Positions 55,759-64,000 of a stretch of 64,000 nucleotides of DNA are shown in pieces (position 1 is the stretch's first letter; each line of letters opens with the position of its first letter). The position numbers and the translations under genes were made by a program. Under the pieces are notes generated by a model. It did not search any database, had not been told where the DNA came from, and saw only the letters and a list, made by a program, of their open reading frames with translations. The DNA comes from Methylomonas sp. LW13 (GTDB lineage Bacteria; Pseudomonadota; Gammaproteobacteria; Methylococcales; Methylomonadaceae): NCBI RefSeq assembly GCF_016865255.1, contig NZ_CP033381.1, positions 3,906,001-3,970,000 on the forward strand, in the 5' to 3' direction.

Positions 55759-58122
55759 TTACGCATACAGATGGGCTTCTAATTCTTGCAGCGCGGCCAG
55801 GTAGGCGGGCTTGCCGCCAAAGGCCGAGACCAGTTCACTGGCGGAACCCATGTTTTTGAACGGGTCCAGGGTGAGGATTTTGATGTCTTCAATGTTTTCT
55901 ATGCCGGTGTCGGCGTATTTTTCCAACAGGGTTTCCAGTATCTGGCGCGCCTGCTCGCCGTATTTGGCAAAGTAGTTGCGCTTTTTGACTTGCTCGGCGC
56001 GCTCGCGACGAGTGAGCGGCGGTTGGTCAAAGGCGACGTGGCAGATGAGATCGAAGGCGTCGAAATCCTTACCCACTTCATCAGCCAGCGGCTCCAGCAA
56101 CAGGCCGTGCTGTTCCAGCTCTTGCAGGATGGCGGCTTTGCGTTCGGCTTTAGTCCAGCGGCGCAGGAAGTCATCGAGCGAGGCATAATCCTTGCGCACG
56201 GTGGAGCGCGTGTAGTCCTTGAGCGATTCTGTGATCAGTTTGCCTTCCGGGCCGTAATACTGCACACGTTCGGCAATCACATAGACGCTGACATCGCCGA
56301 GCACGTATTTTACTCGACCGCGTGGCTCATCGTCGCCCTCGTCTGCAGTGGCATCGCCGGTATTTCCGGTAGTTTCTGAATCGGGATGATCGGTTTCAGC
56401 GCCGGGATTGTCGTCAGGCGGCACGGGGGATGCTTCGCCTTCGGGCGCGTAAATCATCACCGGCTCGCCATCGAAATCCTGGTCGGCAAACAGCTCGGTG
56501 GCTTTTTTGAAGTCCATGATGGTGAACCAGTATTTGTCGTAATCCTCATTGATACGGGTGCCGCGACCGATGATCTGCTTGAACTCGGTCATCGATTTAA
56601 TATGTTGATCCAGCACCACCAGTTTGCAGGTTTGCGCATCCACGCCGGTCGTCATCAGTTTGGAGGTGGTGGCGATGACCGGGTAACGCTGTTCGGGGTT
56701 GATGAAGTTATCCAGTTCGGCCTTGCCTTCGAGTTCATCGCCGGTAATGCGCATGACGTATTTGCGGCTTTCCTTGACCCGCTCCGGGTTCAGGTTAACC
56801 AAGGCTTGGCGCATGCGTTCGGCGTGGTCGATGTCATCGCAAAACACGATGGTTTTGGCGTAAGGATCGGTGGCAGTCAGAAATTCGGTGATTTTCTTGG
56901 CGACCAGTTCAGTGCGTTTTTCCAGTACCAGGATGCGATCCATATCGATCTGGTTATACACCCGATCTTCTATCAGTTGGCCATTTTTGTCGGTTTGACC
57001 TTTGCTGGGTCGCCAACCTTGCAGGTCTTTGTCGATGTCGATGCGCACCACTTTGTAGGGCGCTAAAAAGCCATCTTCAATACCTTGTTTAAGGCTGTAG
57101 GTATAGACCGGTTCGCCGAAGTAAACAATACTGGATACGTCTTTGGTTTCTTTGGGCGTGGCGGTTAAGCCGATATGGGTAGCGGAGGAAAAATAGGCCA
57201 GAATGTCGCGCCAGGCCGAGTCTTCTGCTGCGCTACCCCGATGGCATTCGTCGATGACAATCAAATCGAAAAAGTCGGGAGAGAATTGTTTGTAGATATT
57301 TTGCTCTTCTTCGCTGCCGGTGACGGCTTGATATAGAGACAGGTAAATCTCGTAACTTTTATCGACCTGCCGCTTGCTGATTTTGGTCATCGCCGCGGCA
57401 AACGGTTTGAAGTCGTTGTTTTTGGTTTGATCCACCAAGATATTACGGTCGGCTAAAAACAGGATGCGTTTTTTCGCGCCGGATTTCCATAAGCGCCAGA
57501 TGATCTGGAATGCGGTGTAGGTTTTGCCGGTGCCGGTCGCCATCACCAGCAAGATGCGCTGCTGTTGTTTGGCTACCGCTTCCACCGTGCGGTTGATGGC
57601 ATTGGCTTGATAATAACGCGGCGCGCGGCCGGTGCCGTCATCGTAGTACGGCATTTCTACAGTGTGACGAGCGGCGTCTGTCTCCAAGCCTTTCCATCGG
57701 CAATAACGCTGCCATAGTTCGGCCGGTGACGGGAAGGCGTCCAGCGCCAGCAGTTGCTCCGTCTTGTCGGACAAGCCGGTACGATCATGCATCAGAAAGC
57801 CGTCGCCATTGGAACTGAATACGAACGGCACGCTGAGAGTTTCGGCATAGTGCAGCGCTTGCTGCATACCCGCACCCACGCTGAGGCTGTTGACCTTGGC
57901 CTCGATGACGGCCAGCGGCATATTCGCTTGATGGTAGAGGATGTAATCCGCGCGTTTTTGTTCACCGCGCGTATGCAGTTTGCCGCGCACGATAATGCGG
58001 CCTTTGGTGAAAGCGACTTCTTCCCGAATCTGGCTGAGCAAATCCCAGCCGGCGGCCGTTAGGGCCGGCGTGATAAATTTGGTGCAGATGTCACGTTCGC
58101 TGAGGTTTTTTTTGTTATTCAT
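55759..58122 (-). CDS. hsdR: Type I restriction enzyme endonuclease subunit HsdR
   Basis: 787 residues: the PD-ExK nuclease (Asp59, Glu74-x-Lys76 in AVIEAK), superfamily 2 helicase with Walker A ATGTGKT (195-201), DECH box (VIDECHRGS), the TATPKETKD motif and GRGTRINED, then the EcoEI-type C-terminal domain. It translocates DNA and cuts unmethylated DNA with HsdM and HsdS. It is the first gene of the operon hsdR-hsdM-small genes-hsdS. All motifs are intact, so the nuclease is probably active. Confidence 0.95.
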   Translation of the reverse strand: MNNKKNLSERDICTKFITPALTAAGWDLLSQIREEVAFTKGRIIVRGKLHTRGEQKRADYILYHQANMPLAVIEAKVNSLSVGAGMQQALHYAETLSVPFVFSSNGDGFLMHDRTGLSDKTEQLLALDAFPSPAELWQRYCRWKGLETDAARHTVEMPYYDDGTGRAPRYYQANAINRTVEAVAKQQQRILLVMATGTGKTYTAFQIIWRLWKSGAKKRILFLADRNILVDQTKNNDFKPFAAAMTKISKRQVDKSYEIYLSLYQAVTGSEEEQNIYKQFSPDFFDLIVIDECHRGSAAEDSAWRDILAYFSSATHIGLTATPKETKDVSSIVYFGEPVYTYSLKQGIEDGFLAPYKVVRIDIDKDLQGWRPSKGQTDKNGQLIEDRVYNQIDMDRILVLEKRTELVAKKITEFLTATDPYAKTIVFCDDIDHAERMRQALVNLNPERVKESRKYVMRITGDELEGKAELDNFINPEQRYPVIATTSKLMTTGVDAQTCKLVVLDQHIKSMTEFKQIIGRGTRINEDYDKYWFTIMDFKKATELFADQDFDGEPVMIYAPEGEASPVPPDDNPGAETDHPDSETTGNTGDATADEGDDEPRGRVKYVLGDVSVYVIAERVQYYGPEGKLITESLKDYTRSTVRKDYASLDDFLRRWTKAERKAAILQELEQHGLLLEPLADEVGKDFDAFDLICHVAFDQPPLTRRERAEQVKKRNYFAKYGEQARQILETLLEKYADTGIENIEDIKILTLDPFKNMGSASELVSAFGGKPAYLAALQELEAHLYA

Positions 58123-58161
58123 TTCCGGGAAAAATCCTTGTAAACCTTGAATAAGTCCTGA

Positions 58162-58473
58162 CTCGCCGCTGATGAAAACATCCCTGTACCTAAAAATGCA
58201 ACCTCAAGTTTGGCTGAGTCTGAAGCGCTGAATATTATCTTAAAATCCCTACGACGTGCTGTGTGTGGCTGCGCGCTAGAGGCAGTGGCAAAGCATAGGC
58301 TATTCAAATGGAAACAATCAACGGTTTTGCCAAGCCACGCAATTGCCTTCATCGCTCGCTTGGACAACTCTAACTTCGGCATTCTAAATTCACGCTTTCA
58401 CGAATTATGGGCTTTAGAGCAACTGCGAGGTGCGATTAGAGCATTATCCACTGCTAAAAAGCTCGCTGTGTAG
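58162..58473 (+). pseudogene. Fragment of a large DNA methyltransferase (C-terminal region)
   Basis: An open frame without a good start. Its residues FKWKQSTVLPSHAIAFIAR and FGILNSRFHELWALEQL resemble the C-terminal part of large class I DNA methyltransferases (MmeI/YeeA-like), where a DDYFFGILHSRxHExWxL block is typical. The next frame (58474-58608) adds a protein-like tail (YGLCENPAESLGG, then DDFNVLHDIDTFDPF). Catalytic motifs are absent. It appears to be the remnant of a second modification system next to the type I operon. Confidence 0.5.
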
Positions 58474-58701
58474 TATGGCCTTTGTGAAAACCCGGCAGAA
58501 AGTCTTGGTGGCCGCAAATTGGAAGATGATTTCAATGTGCTGCACGATATCGATACGTTTGATCCGTTTCTTGAGTCAATATGCGATGACTTACAGCCCG
58601 CCATGTAATCCGGCGGCCCTTTGAAATCGAGTGACTTAGAAATCGATGATTAGTGATTCATTACATCCCAAGAAGATTCCAATACCAAAGGGAGCGCCGA
58701 C

Positions 58702-58729
58702 TTGTCAGCCACCCCATGGTGGTTATAAT
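58702..58729 (+). promoter_or_regulatory. Promoter of hicAB with a palindrome in the spacer
   Basis: TTGTCA (-35) and TATAAT (-10) are 16 bases apart. Transcription should start near 58736, one base before the hicA ATG, so the message would be nearly leaderless. Between the boxes CCACC-CCAT-GGTGG (58709-58722) is a possible operator for the HicB repressor. Confidence 0.6.
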
Positions 58730-58736
58730 ACACACC

Positions 58737-58922
58737 ATGAATAGCAGGCAACTAATCAAGCTACTTGAAGATGATGGGTGGACGCTGCGTAGCGTTAAAG
58801 GTAGTCATCACATCTTTGTTCACCCGGTTAAGCCGGGGCATTTGACGGTGCCGCATCCAAAGCGCGATTTAGGCAAAGGGTTGGTAAACAAGCTGTTAAA
58901 ACAAGCGGAGTTGAAGGTATGA
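58737..58922 (+). CDS. hicA: HicA toxin (mRNA interferase)
   Basis: 61 residues from the ATG at 58737: the HicA double-stranded-RNA-binding-like fold with KLLEDDGWTLRSVKGSHHIFVHP and the catalytic His in GSHHIF, then LTVPHPKRDLGKGLVNKLLKQA. It cleaves mRNA when free of HicB. The gene is translationally coupled to hicB by an ATGA overlap. The frame upstream of 58737 is open but coincides with the promoter. Confidence 0.92.
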   Translation: MNSRQLIKLLEDDGWTLRSVKGSHHIFVHPVKPGHLTVPHPKRDLGKGLVNKLLKQAELKV

Positions 58923-59314
58923 GATTTTTTGTTGCGATAGAACCAGGTGATGAGGATCATGCTTTTGGCGTAGTGGTGCCCGATTTGCCGGGTTGCTTTT
59001 CGGCAGGCGACACCCTGGACGAGGCATTCGAAAACGCGAAAGAAGCCATTGATCTATGGTGCGAAACAGTTATCGAAGATGGTGCAATGATTCCACCCGG
59101 CAAAACGCTAGCGGAACACCAAGCAAACCCAGAATTTGCCGGATGGGTGTGGTCTATCGTAGAAGTGCCGGTAGAACGGTATTTAGGCCCAGCCGAGAAG
59201 ATCAATATTACATTGCCTAAGCTGTTGCTGACTCGTATTGACGAATACGCCAAAGCTCATGGCGCTACCCGTTCCGGGTTCTTGGCTCAAGCCGCGCGGC
59301 AGGCGATGCGCTAA
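58919..59314 (+). CDS. hicB: HicB antitoxin
   Basis: 131 residues: the HicB RNase H-like domain (GVVVPDLPGCFSAGDTLDEAFENAKEAI) and a C-terminal ribbon-helix-helix or similar DNA-binding part (KINITLPKLLLTRIDEYAKAHGATRSGFLAQAARQ). It inhibits HicA and represses the operon. Its stop is 3 bases from the end of the convergent integrase remnant. Confidence 0.92.
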   Translation: MRFFVAIEPGDEDHAFGVVVPDLPGCFSAGDTLDEAFENAKEAIDLWCETVIEDGAMIPPGKTLAEHQANPEFAGWVWSIVEVPVERYLGPAEKINITLPKLLLTRIDEYAKAHGATRSGFLAQAARQAMR

Positions 59315-59317
59315 GTC

Positions 59318-60085
59318 TTACCCTTGTTTTCTGAACAGTATTACTTGAGTGCCGGCCTTCAAGCCATCGAGGTAATCAGCCCAGCTCTGCATCATCCGCC
59401 GCCGCTCTTCGAGGTATTGCGCTCGATTATAGGGGGCCCTTACCTGGTCACGTGGAGCGTGAGCCAATTGTCGTTCAATAGCATCGGGTGACCAACCTTG
59501 TTCATTTAGCAGGGTTGATGCCGTGGTTCTGAAGCCGTGTGCTGTCATTACGTCTGAATCATAACCTAACGATTTATGTGCTGTTCTGATAGTGTTATCC
59601 GACATTCGCCGTCCATCGCCCCGACTTGACGGAAAGACATACTGGCCGCCACCCGTGAGCGGTTGGACGGCTTCCAGTATGTCAATAGCTTGGTTTGATA
59701 GCGGCACGATATGATGAAAGTCTGTTTTAGACACATAGGGCCGCCATTCCCGCGCCACTAGGTCAACATCAGCCCAAAGCATTTGTCGGATTTCGCCGGG
59801 CCGTTGAAACATTAGAGGCGAAAGCCTGAATGCCGATTGAACTACAAAGGTGCCCTGATAGTTGCTTATATCCCTGAGCAATTGCGCTACAAGTTTTGGG
59901 TCGATGATTGCAGCTCGGTGTTCAACCCTTTGCGCAGGCATCTGTTTGGCGACGGATTGCGCCGGGTCGTAGTCGGTAAAGTTGTGGACAATCGCATAAG
60001 CAAAGATCGAACTGATTTCAGCGTGGAACCGGTGGGCCGTTTCAAGCTGCCGTTTATCAACATCGGCTTTAGCACTGCCAATATT
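59318..60085 (-). pseudogene. int: Tyrosine integrase (P4-type), 5' end lost
   Basis: The open frame from 60085 contains the integrase core-binding part (RFHAEISSIFAYAIVHNF) and the full catalytic domain. Counted from the ATG at 59941 the catalytic residues are Arg47 (RPGEIR), His135-x-x-Arg138 (HGFRTTAS), His161 (LAHAPR) and Tyr171 (APYNRAQYL). The N-terminal arm-binding domain is missing: stop codons at 60088-60086 and further upstream break the frame (an MAVKE stub followed by a stop). The gene is therefore probably dead, leaving the element immobile unless helped. Confidence 0.85.
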
Positions 60086-60438
60086 TCAGACGATTTGACT
60101 TCCTTGATTGGCTTATTCCTTAACCGCCATTTTGTTACCTTTTTTCAGGCACTATAGGCTCGGTAGCAAAAAAGTAATATTTTTAGTTGTATATGTCGCT
60201 GGACAATAAAAAACCCGCGAGCCCAGAAGATTCGCGGGTTTTTGCACTTCTTTGCACTTGCGTGCATCTTCAAATGGTACGACGGGCGGTCTTGAATATA
60301 AGGCCAACAAATTGATTTAACTACACTTAAAAACAAATAAAACCCAAAAGGTAACTATAAAGGTAACACTTTTGAGTTTTACCCCAAATTGAGGGAGGTC
60401 GGCCCTTGAATCTTGGCTAGACCCAACTCTTACTTAGT
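60086..60438. other. 353-bp gap with a bidirectional terminator; no gene seen
   Basis: Apart from the hairpin at 60206-60246 and a few codons of the lost integrase start, the stretch is AT-rich and shows no credible coding frame and no tRNA-like sequence. Confidence 0.5.
60206..60246. terminator. Bidirectional terminator between integrase relic and zinc-ribbon gene
   Basis: AACCCGCGA at 60212-60220 pairs with TCGCGGGTT at 60232-60240. A-rich bases precede it and T residues follow, so it can act on either strand. Confidence 0.8.
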
Positions 60439-61017
60439 TTAAGCAGTGTAGCCACTGATCGCTCGACCTACAAACTTATCGTGTTCAGCCCAAAGTCGAT
60501 GAAAGGTTTTCCAATGCATTCCCTTTGGCTTCAAGCCACGTCCATTCAGAAAGCCCGGTTCCCATTCCAATTTTTCCCTGATCTTATCCACTTTACGAAT
60601 GGCTCTGTCCTCCAAAGTTTCTCGCTGGGATGAGTAGGCAAGTTGGCAACACTTCCGGCAGGCAAAATATTTATCGCCCATATACAACACAGCAACACGC
60701 TTTCCACAACCAAGAGCCGGGCAGGAAAACCAATATCGCCTGCCGCCAAAATGACAACCAGTAGTTTGCAAGCCTATGGAGTAATTCAGATATTGCCAGT
60801 CGCCTCGATCAATACGAACCGAGTACGACAACCTCACCTGATTGGCTTCGACTCTAACATTCATTTTCCCGTTCGGTTTGCCATTACGGAACCAGGAAAC
60901 GGTGAAACATCCCGCTGACTCAATCAGCCTTTGGGGCAGCCATTCTCGAATATCGATAGTGCGGTAATAGTCGGTGCTTTTAATGTCCGAAAGCCTACCA
61001 CTGCCAAATCCGCCCAT
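60439..61017 (-). CDS. Zinc-ribbon protein of mobile elements (GGFGSGR family)
   Basis: 192 residues. It begins MGGFGSGR, a hallmark of a protein family common in integrative elements. A central zinc-binding module has two Cys pairs (CPALGCGKR and CRKCCQLAYSSQRE), after a strand-rich segment (VRLSYSVRI, RRYWFSCP). The C-terminal 50 residues are basic helices. The molecular role is unknown; nucleic-acid binding is likely. It lies between the primase genes and the integrase on the same strand. Confidence 0.85.
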   Translation of the reverse strand: MGGFGSGRLSDIKSTDYYRTIDIREWLPQRLIESAGCFTVSWFRNGKPNGKMNVRVEANQVRLSYSVRIDRGDWQYLNYSIGLQTTGCHFGGRRYWFSCPALGCGKRVAVLYMGDKYFACRKCCQLAYSSQRETLEDRAIRKVDKIREKLEWEPGFLNGRGLKPKGMHWKTFHRLWAEHDKFVGRAISGYTA

Positions 61018-61051
61018 CGTGTTTTTCCGAAATCAATTGTGAGTTTTTGCA

Positions 61052-61160
61052 GAGTGACTTTCGCAACTTTCGCGGTATAACTCTGCAAGCCTTATGTATC
61101 AATGGATTGAGCTCACCAAGGTTGGGTAACATTTTTTTTGCGCAAGCTTGGAGTGACTTT
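61052..61160. repeat. Repeated GAGTGACTTT boxes in the gap before the docking-domain gene
   Basis: The 10-mer GAGTGACTTT occurs at 61052-61061 and 61151-61160, each after a T-rich TTTTTGC tract. The 236-bp gap between the zinc-ribbon and docking-domain genes holds no credible gene. In P4-like elements origins carry repeats near the primase; this is only a candidate. Confidence 0.3.
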
Positions 61161-61253
61161 TTGAACTCACGATGTTCATGAATCAAAGTATTGCCACTGA
61201 TATTTGTTGGGCTTTATGACAAGGTGATCAGCCAGTAAGCTTTCGATTTTCCG

Positions 61254-61559
61254 TCACTCCGGCAAGTCCACAAGCGGCTCAATCAAATCAGCGCTTCTAT
61301 ACACATGTTGCATTTCGTCCATCGTCTGCGGCGGGATGATGGTTATTTCTCGCTTTCTTCCTTGAGAGACAATTCGCCAGTGACTGAAGCGCATCTTGGC
61401 TTGATCAACGATCAACTCCGCGAGGATTTCTTCTCTATGAGTCTTGATGAAATTCCGTTGCTGTTCAGTTAGGCGGGATGAAGGCCTGATTTCGACCCCG
61501 CCCTCAGACAAGTTGACGACAAATCCAGCCTTGCGGATTTTGGTTAAAGCGCTCATCAA
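61254..61559 (-). CDS. TubC-N-like docking domain protein of the element
   Basis: 101 residues. Residues 1-45 (LTKIRKAGFVVNLSEGGVEIRP, LTEQQRNFIKTHREEILAEL) match the small TubC N-terminal docking-domain fold found in proteins encoded beside phage or plasmid primases. The remainder is not recognised. The start overlaps the primase stop by ATGA, so the two are co-translated. Confidence 0.75.
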   Translation of the reverse strand: MMSALTKIRKAGFVVNLSEGGVEIRPSSRLTEQQRNFIKTHREEILAELIVDQAKMRFSHWRIVSQGRKREITIIPPQTMDEMQHVYRSADLIEPLVDLPE

Positions 61560-63289
61560 AACACCTCCACATCGTTTTCATCGGGTGCAATTGTTGCAGC
61601 AAAAAAAACACCATCATCTTCGTCAACATCATCACTATCAAGGGCTTGCTTCGTCACCGCTTGGTCATCATGGGTATTTTCTTCATCACCCAATATCCTA
61701 CGAGTAACCGGGGTCGTATAGCTAAAGTGCAAATCAGTTCTGATCGCCAGCCCTTTTATCGGCTTGCCGTGCTTGTCCTTGTTCATCGCAGAAACCGCAA
61801 TATGCAGTTGCTTGCACACATCAACGACATTCGCCGTGAACCGCTGTAGCGCAACCGGATTTACCGCAGCCTCATCACACCAAAGCTCATAGTTGGCATA
61901 GAGCTTGTGCAATCTCGCGTTAGCAACCTCATCCGGATTAGTTTTCTTCTTCATACTGCAACCCACATAAACAACCGCATCAGTATTGATTACGATATTG
62001 TCATCCAGCCAAGCGGCAATTTTATTGGTTTCGACCAAATGCTCCCGTTGCGATTGCGTCATCTGGCCATTAATGCCACCGACAACTGCTTTGACCTCAT
62101 CATCCGTCATCGCCAGCACCCAGTTCAAAAGGCCGGGCAACTCATTGTGCATAACCGTTTCTATACCGCCCAAACCCGCCCACTTGGCTTTGTCGGCATC
62201 GGTCACTTTCCGGTTGAACGTTACCGGCATCCGCCGCCTGATTAAGCCGCTGGTATAGTCCGCCGTTTGGATCGCCTCATTGGATGCAACTACGACAACA
62301 CCCTGAAATACAAAACTGCCGGATTGTTGCTGATTTTTCTTTTCCATGCGCACTGGATCGCCACCGGTCAAAGCCTTCAATACCGAAACTTCACCACCAT
62401 AACGTGAAGAGTCGCTGATCAAAGCCAAGCGCTTGCCATACAATGCCGCCGCCTCGAAACGATTGCTTTCCAGGTTTTTTAAGTCGGTAGCCGCGTGATT
62501 TTTTTCACCGATAAAAGCCACCAACAAACGAACCAAGGTTGATTTTCCAGTGCCGCCCTCACCGATTAATTCAAGAAACTTTTGAACATCACCACCTACC
62601 AACGCCATTTTGAAAAATGCACGGATGATGTTGACCGATTCCTTATCCTGGCCGCAGGCGTCCCATAACCAACGCTTTATGACATCCAACTTGGCATTTG
62701 GCTCGAAACTGTAGGGCAACTGCCAATTGAATTTATGCTTGTCACAATAAGACGTTAGCGCCATTGCCCTGGTATCAAGTACGCCGTTAGCTAACGGCAG
62801 CAAATGGCGCTTGTTTTCCCATTCATCCAGTAACAAATAAATCATCAAAAACGACTTGATGTTATTCAGTTTTTGCATAGCATAACCCTGCGGCAATAAC
62901 AAGTTCATCGTCTGCATGATGATCTTTAGTGCCCGTTTCTCTGGAATCGTACGCCACAATCCATTTTTCTGGCTGTACCAGTTGCCACCAATGTCGTCAT
63001 AGCAAAGCCAGTTTCTTAGTTTATCCGCAATATGCTCTGCCAGCTTTGACTCCTTTTCGGAAGGATCGCCACCAGTTTGCATAAACCCGACCGATGGCTC
63101 TACATCATCATCGGTTACTATTTCCTTGTGGGTGATGCCATTGATGACTGCTGGAACCCGCACCAGTGATGATGGTGACGAAGGTGATGAAGGCTCTTCA
63201 ACATCAGTTTTTTCAGCCTCACCAACCACGCCCAAAACTTTATCAAGGGCGTCAGTCAAATCGGTACTCGGTATTCGATAGGCAGTCAT
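61556..63289 (-). CDS. P4-type primase/helicase (D5-like, superfamily 3)
   Basis: 577 residues from the ATG at 63289, which overlaps the previous stop by ATGA and has GAGG 7 bases before; an upstream start at 63304 is less likely. The N-terminal 90 residues are Ser/Pro/acidic. A D5_N-like helical domain (about 100-230) follows, then the SF3 helicase with Walker A GEGGTGKST (243-251) and VASNEAIQTAD. It unwinds DNA at the element's origin. The separate CHC2 protein upstream may supply primase function. Confidence 0.9.
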   Translation of the reverse strand: MTAYRIPSTDLTDALDKVLGVVGEAEKTDVEEPSSPSSPSSLVRVPAVINGITHKEIVTDDDVEPSVGFMQTGGDPSEKESKLAEHIADKLRNWLCYDDIGGNWYSQKNGLWRTIPEKRALKIIMQTMNLLLPQGYAMQKLNNIKSFLMIYLLLDEWENKRHLLPLANGVLDTRAMALTSYCDKHKFNWQLPYSFEPNAKLDVIKRWLWDACGQDKESVNIIRAFFKMALVGGDVQKFLELIGEGGTGKSTLVRLLVAFIGEKNHAATDLKNLESNRFEAAALYGKRLALISDSSRYGGEVSVLKALTGGDPVRMEKKNQQQSGSFVFQGVVVVASNEAIQTADYTSGLIRRRMPVTFNRKVTDADKAKWAGLGGIETVMHNELPGLLNWVLAMTDDEVKAVVGGINGQMTQSQREHLVETNKIAAWLDDNIVINTDAVVYVGCSMKKKTNPDEVANARLHKLYANYELWCDEAAVNPVALQRFTANVVDVCKQLHIAVSAMNKDKHGKPIKGLAIRTDLHFSYTTPVTRRILGDEENTHDDQAVTKQALDSDDVDEDDGVFFAATIAPDENDVEVF

Positions 63290-63729
63290 CGATAAACCTC
63301 GCAATGCAAACGCATAATTGCTTCATAGGCTTTTGTCGCCCGCTGATAATCGTCTTCACTGACATCCTTATTCTTTATGCCCTCGAAACAGATTGCCAAT
63401 ATTCCCGCCTCAATCACCAGCAAATCGAACAATTCTGATTTGTTAAATTTTGGCGCTGAACTTCGCGGAGCATATTGATTTGTCAACGTGTCCGGAAATA
63501 AATCGTTAGCATCAAGACCAATCGCGGACAGAACATCAGCGTAATGGCAACCCGCAAAACAGTGAATGATGATCTTGTCATCGACTTGCTTGATACCCAG
63601 CGACGGATGTTTATCCCCATGAGCCGGACAACAGGCCAACCATTTGTTTGAGCCGGTATTTTTCACTTTGTCCAACCGGCTCAGTAAACGTTCGGTTTTA
63701 GAGTCCAGTGCTTGAAAAGACTGTTTCAT
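63286..63729 (-). CDS. CHC2-type zinc-finger primase-like protein
   Basis: 147 residues from the ATG at 63729 (AAGGTGG before). The zinc finger is WLACCPAHGDKHPSLGI and IIIHCFAGCHYADVL, giving Cys33/34, His37, Cys57 and Cys61 as ligands, as in DnaG-type or P4 alpha N-terminal domains. The rest is helical. It sits directly before the helicase and probably forms the primase half of a split primase-helicase. Confidence 0.85.
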   Translation of the reverse strand: MKQSFQALDSKTERLLSRLDKVKNTGSNKWLACCPAHGDKHPSLGIKQVDDKIIIHCFAGCHYADVLSAIGLDANDLFPDTLTNQYAPRSSAPKFNKSELFDLLVIEAGILAICFEGIKNKDVSEDDYQRATKAYEAIMRLHCEVYR

Positions 63730-63767
63730 AAATCCACCTTGCGACTTAATTGAATGCGATGGATGGA

Positions 63768-63998
63768 TTAATTGGCACAGTCCACAGCATCTAGCAGAGC
63801 CAGAATGTCGGCTTTGCGCCAAGCTGTGGTTCTCTCGCTCAGCTTGACCGGTTGCGGGTATTTACCGGATTTCACCCCGGCCAGAAAGGTTGAGCGGCCT
63901 ATAGGCAAAATTGGCTCGATGCCCCGTTTACGGTCTCCGACGATTTGCCAAATACGCAAATAACCGAGCGCTAACATGGTGTTGGATGTTGCTGACAT
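63768..63998 (-). CDS. AlpA-family phage regulator/excisionase
   Basis: Up to 76 residues (ATG at 63998; a second ATG at 63977). A MerR-like winged helix-turn-helix: YLRIWQIVG, a PILPIGRSTFLAGVKSGKYPQPVKLSERTTAWRKADI block typical of AlpA proteins. AlpA activates integrase expression or acts as an excisionase in P4-like elements. The right window edge is 2 bases beyond the first ATG, so a start further upstream cannot be excluded. Confidence 0.85.
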   Translation of the reverse strand: MSATSNTMLALGYLRIWQIVGDRKRGIEPILPIGRSTFLAGVKSGKYPQPVKLSERTTAWRKADILALLDAVDCAN

Positions 63999-64000
63999 TG

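Noticed and set aside
58119..58382. 87-codon minus-strand frame ending in an ATGA overlap with hsdR
   Set aside because: The overlap looks like coupling, but the translation has no family pattern and the opposite strand carries methyltransferase-like motifs; the plus-strand remnant explains the region better.
60206..60246. tRNA 3' end as attachment site near the integrase
   Set aside because: The GCGGG stem is a simple terminator hairpin; no cloverleaf or CCA end can be built.
60995..61186. 63-codon minus-strand frame before the zinc-ribbon gene
   Set aside because: It starts with TTG without a ribosome binding site, overlaps the next gene and translates the repeated GAGTGACTTT boxes.

Overview
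The window reads as chromosomal DNA of a gammaproteobacterium. It carries the hrcA-grpE-dnaK-dnaJ-dapB block, rapA, rhlE, a class II fructose-bisphosphate aldolase of the autotroph/methylotroph type, a PEP-CTERM protein and many TonB-dependent receptors. This mix would suit a methanotroph of the order Methylococcales (Methylomonas-like). That is inference: no methane monooxygenase, rRNA or tRNA gene lies in the window.

Layout. (1) 1-5.2 kb: a large hybrid sensor kinase, cut by the left edge, overlapping an HD-GYP response regulator. (2) 5.4-12.8 kb: housekeeping and small genes (TPR protein, DUF2288, DoxX, cupin, rhlE, PilZ, rapA, Nudix). (3) 12.9-20.1 kb: the heat-shock block on the minus strand with a CIRCE operator before hrcA. 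About 1.4 kb of accessory DNA (a ParE toxin-antitoxin pair, an orphan antitoxin-like gene, three GTAG-type hairpin repeats) separates dnaK from dnaJ. (4) 20.2-43.4 kb: a metal/tetrapyrrole acquisition region. It holds a four-gene operon (proton channel, DUF2149, exported CobN-like chelatase, TonB receptor), a HupE-TonB receptor-HupE operon beside a NikR regulator, and a third HupE next to a FecA-like receptor and a two-component pair. Within it, on the plus strand, sits a five-gene envelope cluster with a CopC-like protein and a lipoprotein cytochrome c. (5) 43.7-50.9 kb: aldolase, a di-haem peroxidase-kinase-NtrC-type regulator operon, a PEP-CTERM protein behind a sigma-54 promoter, and a small double-glycine leader peptide gene. 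(6) 51.4-64 kb: an accessory island. It has a type I restriction-modification operon with three small genes between hsdM and hsdS, a methyltransferase remnant, hicAB, and a P4-like integrative element (AlpA, CHC2 primase, P4-type primase/helicase, docking-domain protein, zinc-ribbon protein) whose integrase has lost its 5' end.

How the genes may work together. The most notable candidate system is the operon at 21.1-28.7 kb. An exported, membrane-anchored CobN homologue is encoded with an ExbB-type proton channel, a DUF2149 protein in the position of ExbD, and an outer-membrane receptor, and no CobS/CobT or ChlI/ChlD ATPase is nearby. This resembles the hmu haem-acquisition operon of Bacteroidetes and suggests force-driven handling of a metallated tetrapyrrole in the periplasm. 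The neighbouring HupE and NikR genes point to nickel or cobalt as a shared theme. Smaller points of interest are an hsdS gene carrying a 93-bp REP-like repeat in frame, a CopC-like protein without its copper-binding histidines, an NPQPLPP-motif peptide with a GG leader, and a 44-residue membrane protein with a strong ribosome binding site.
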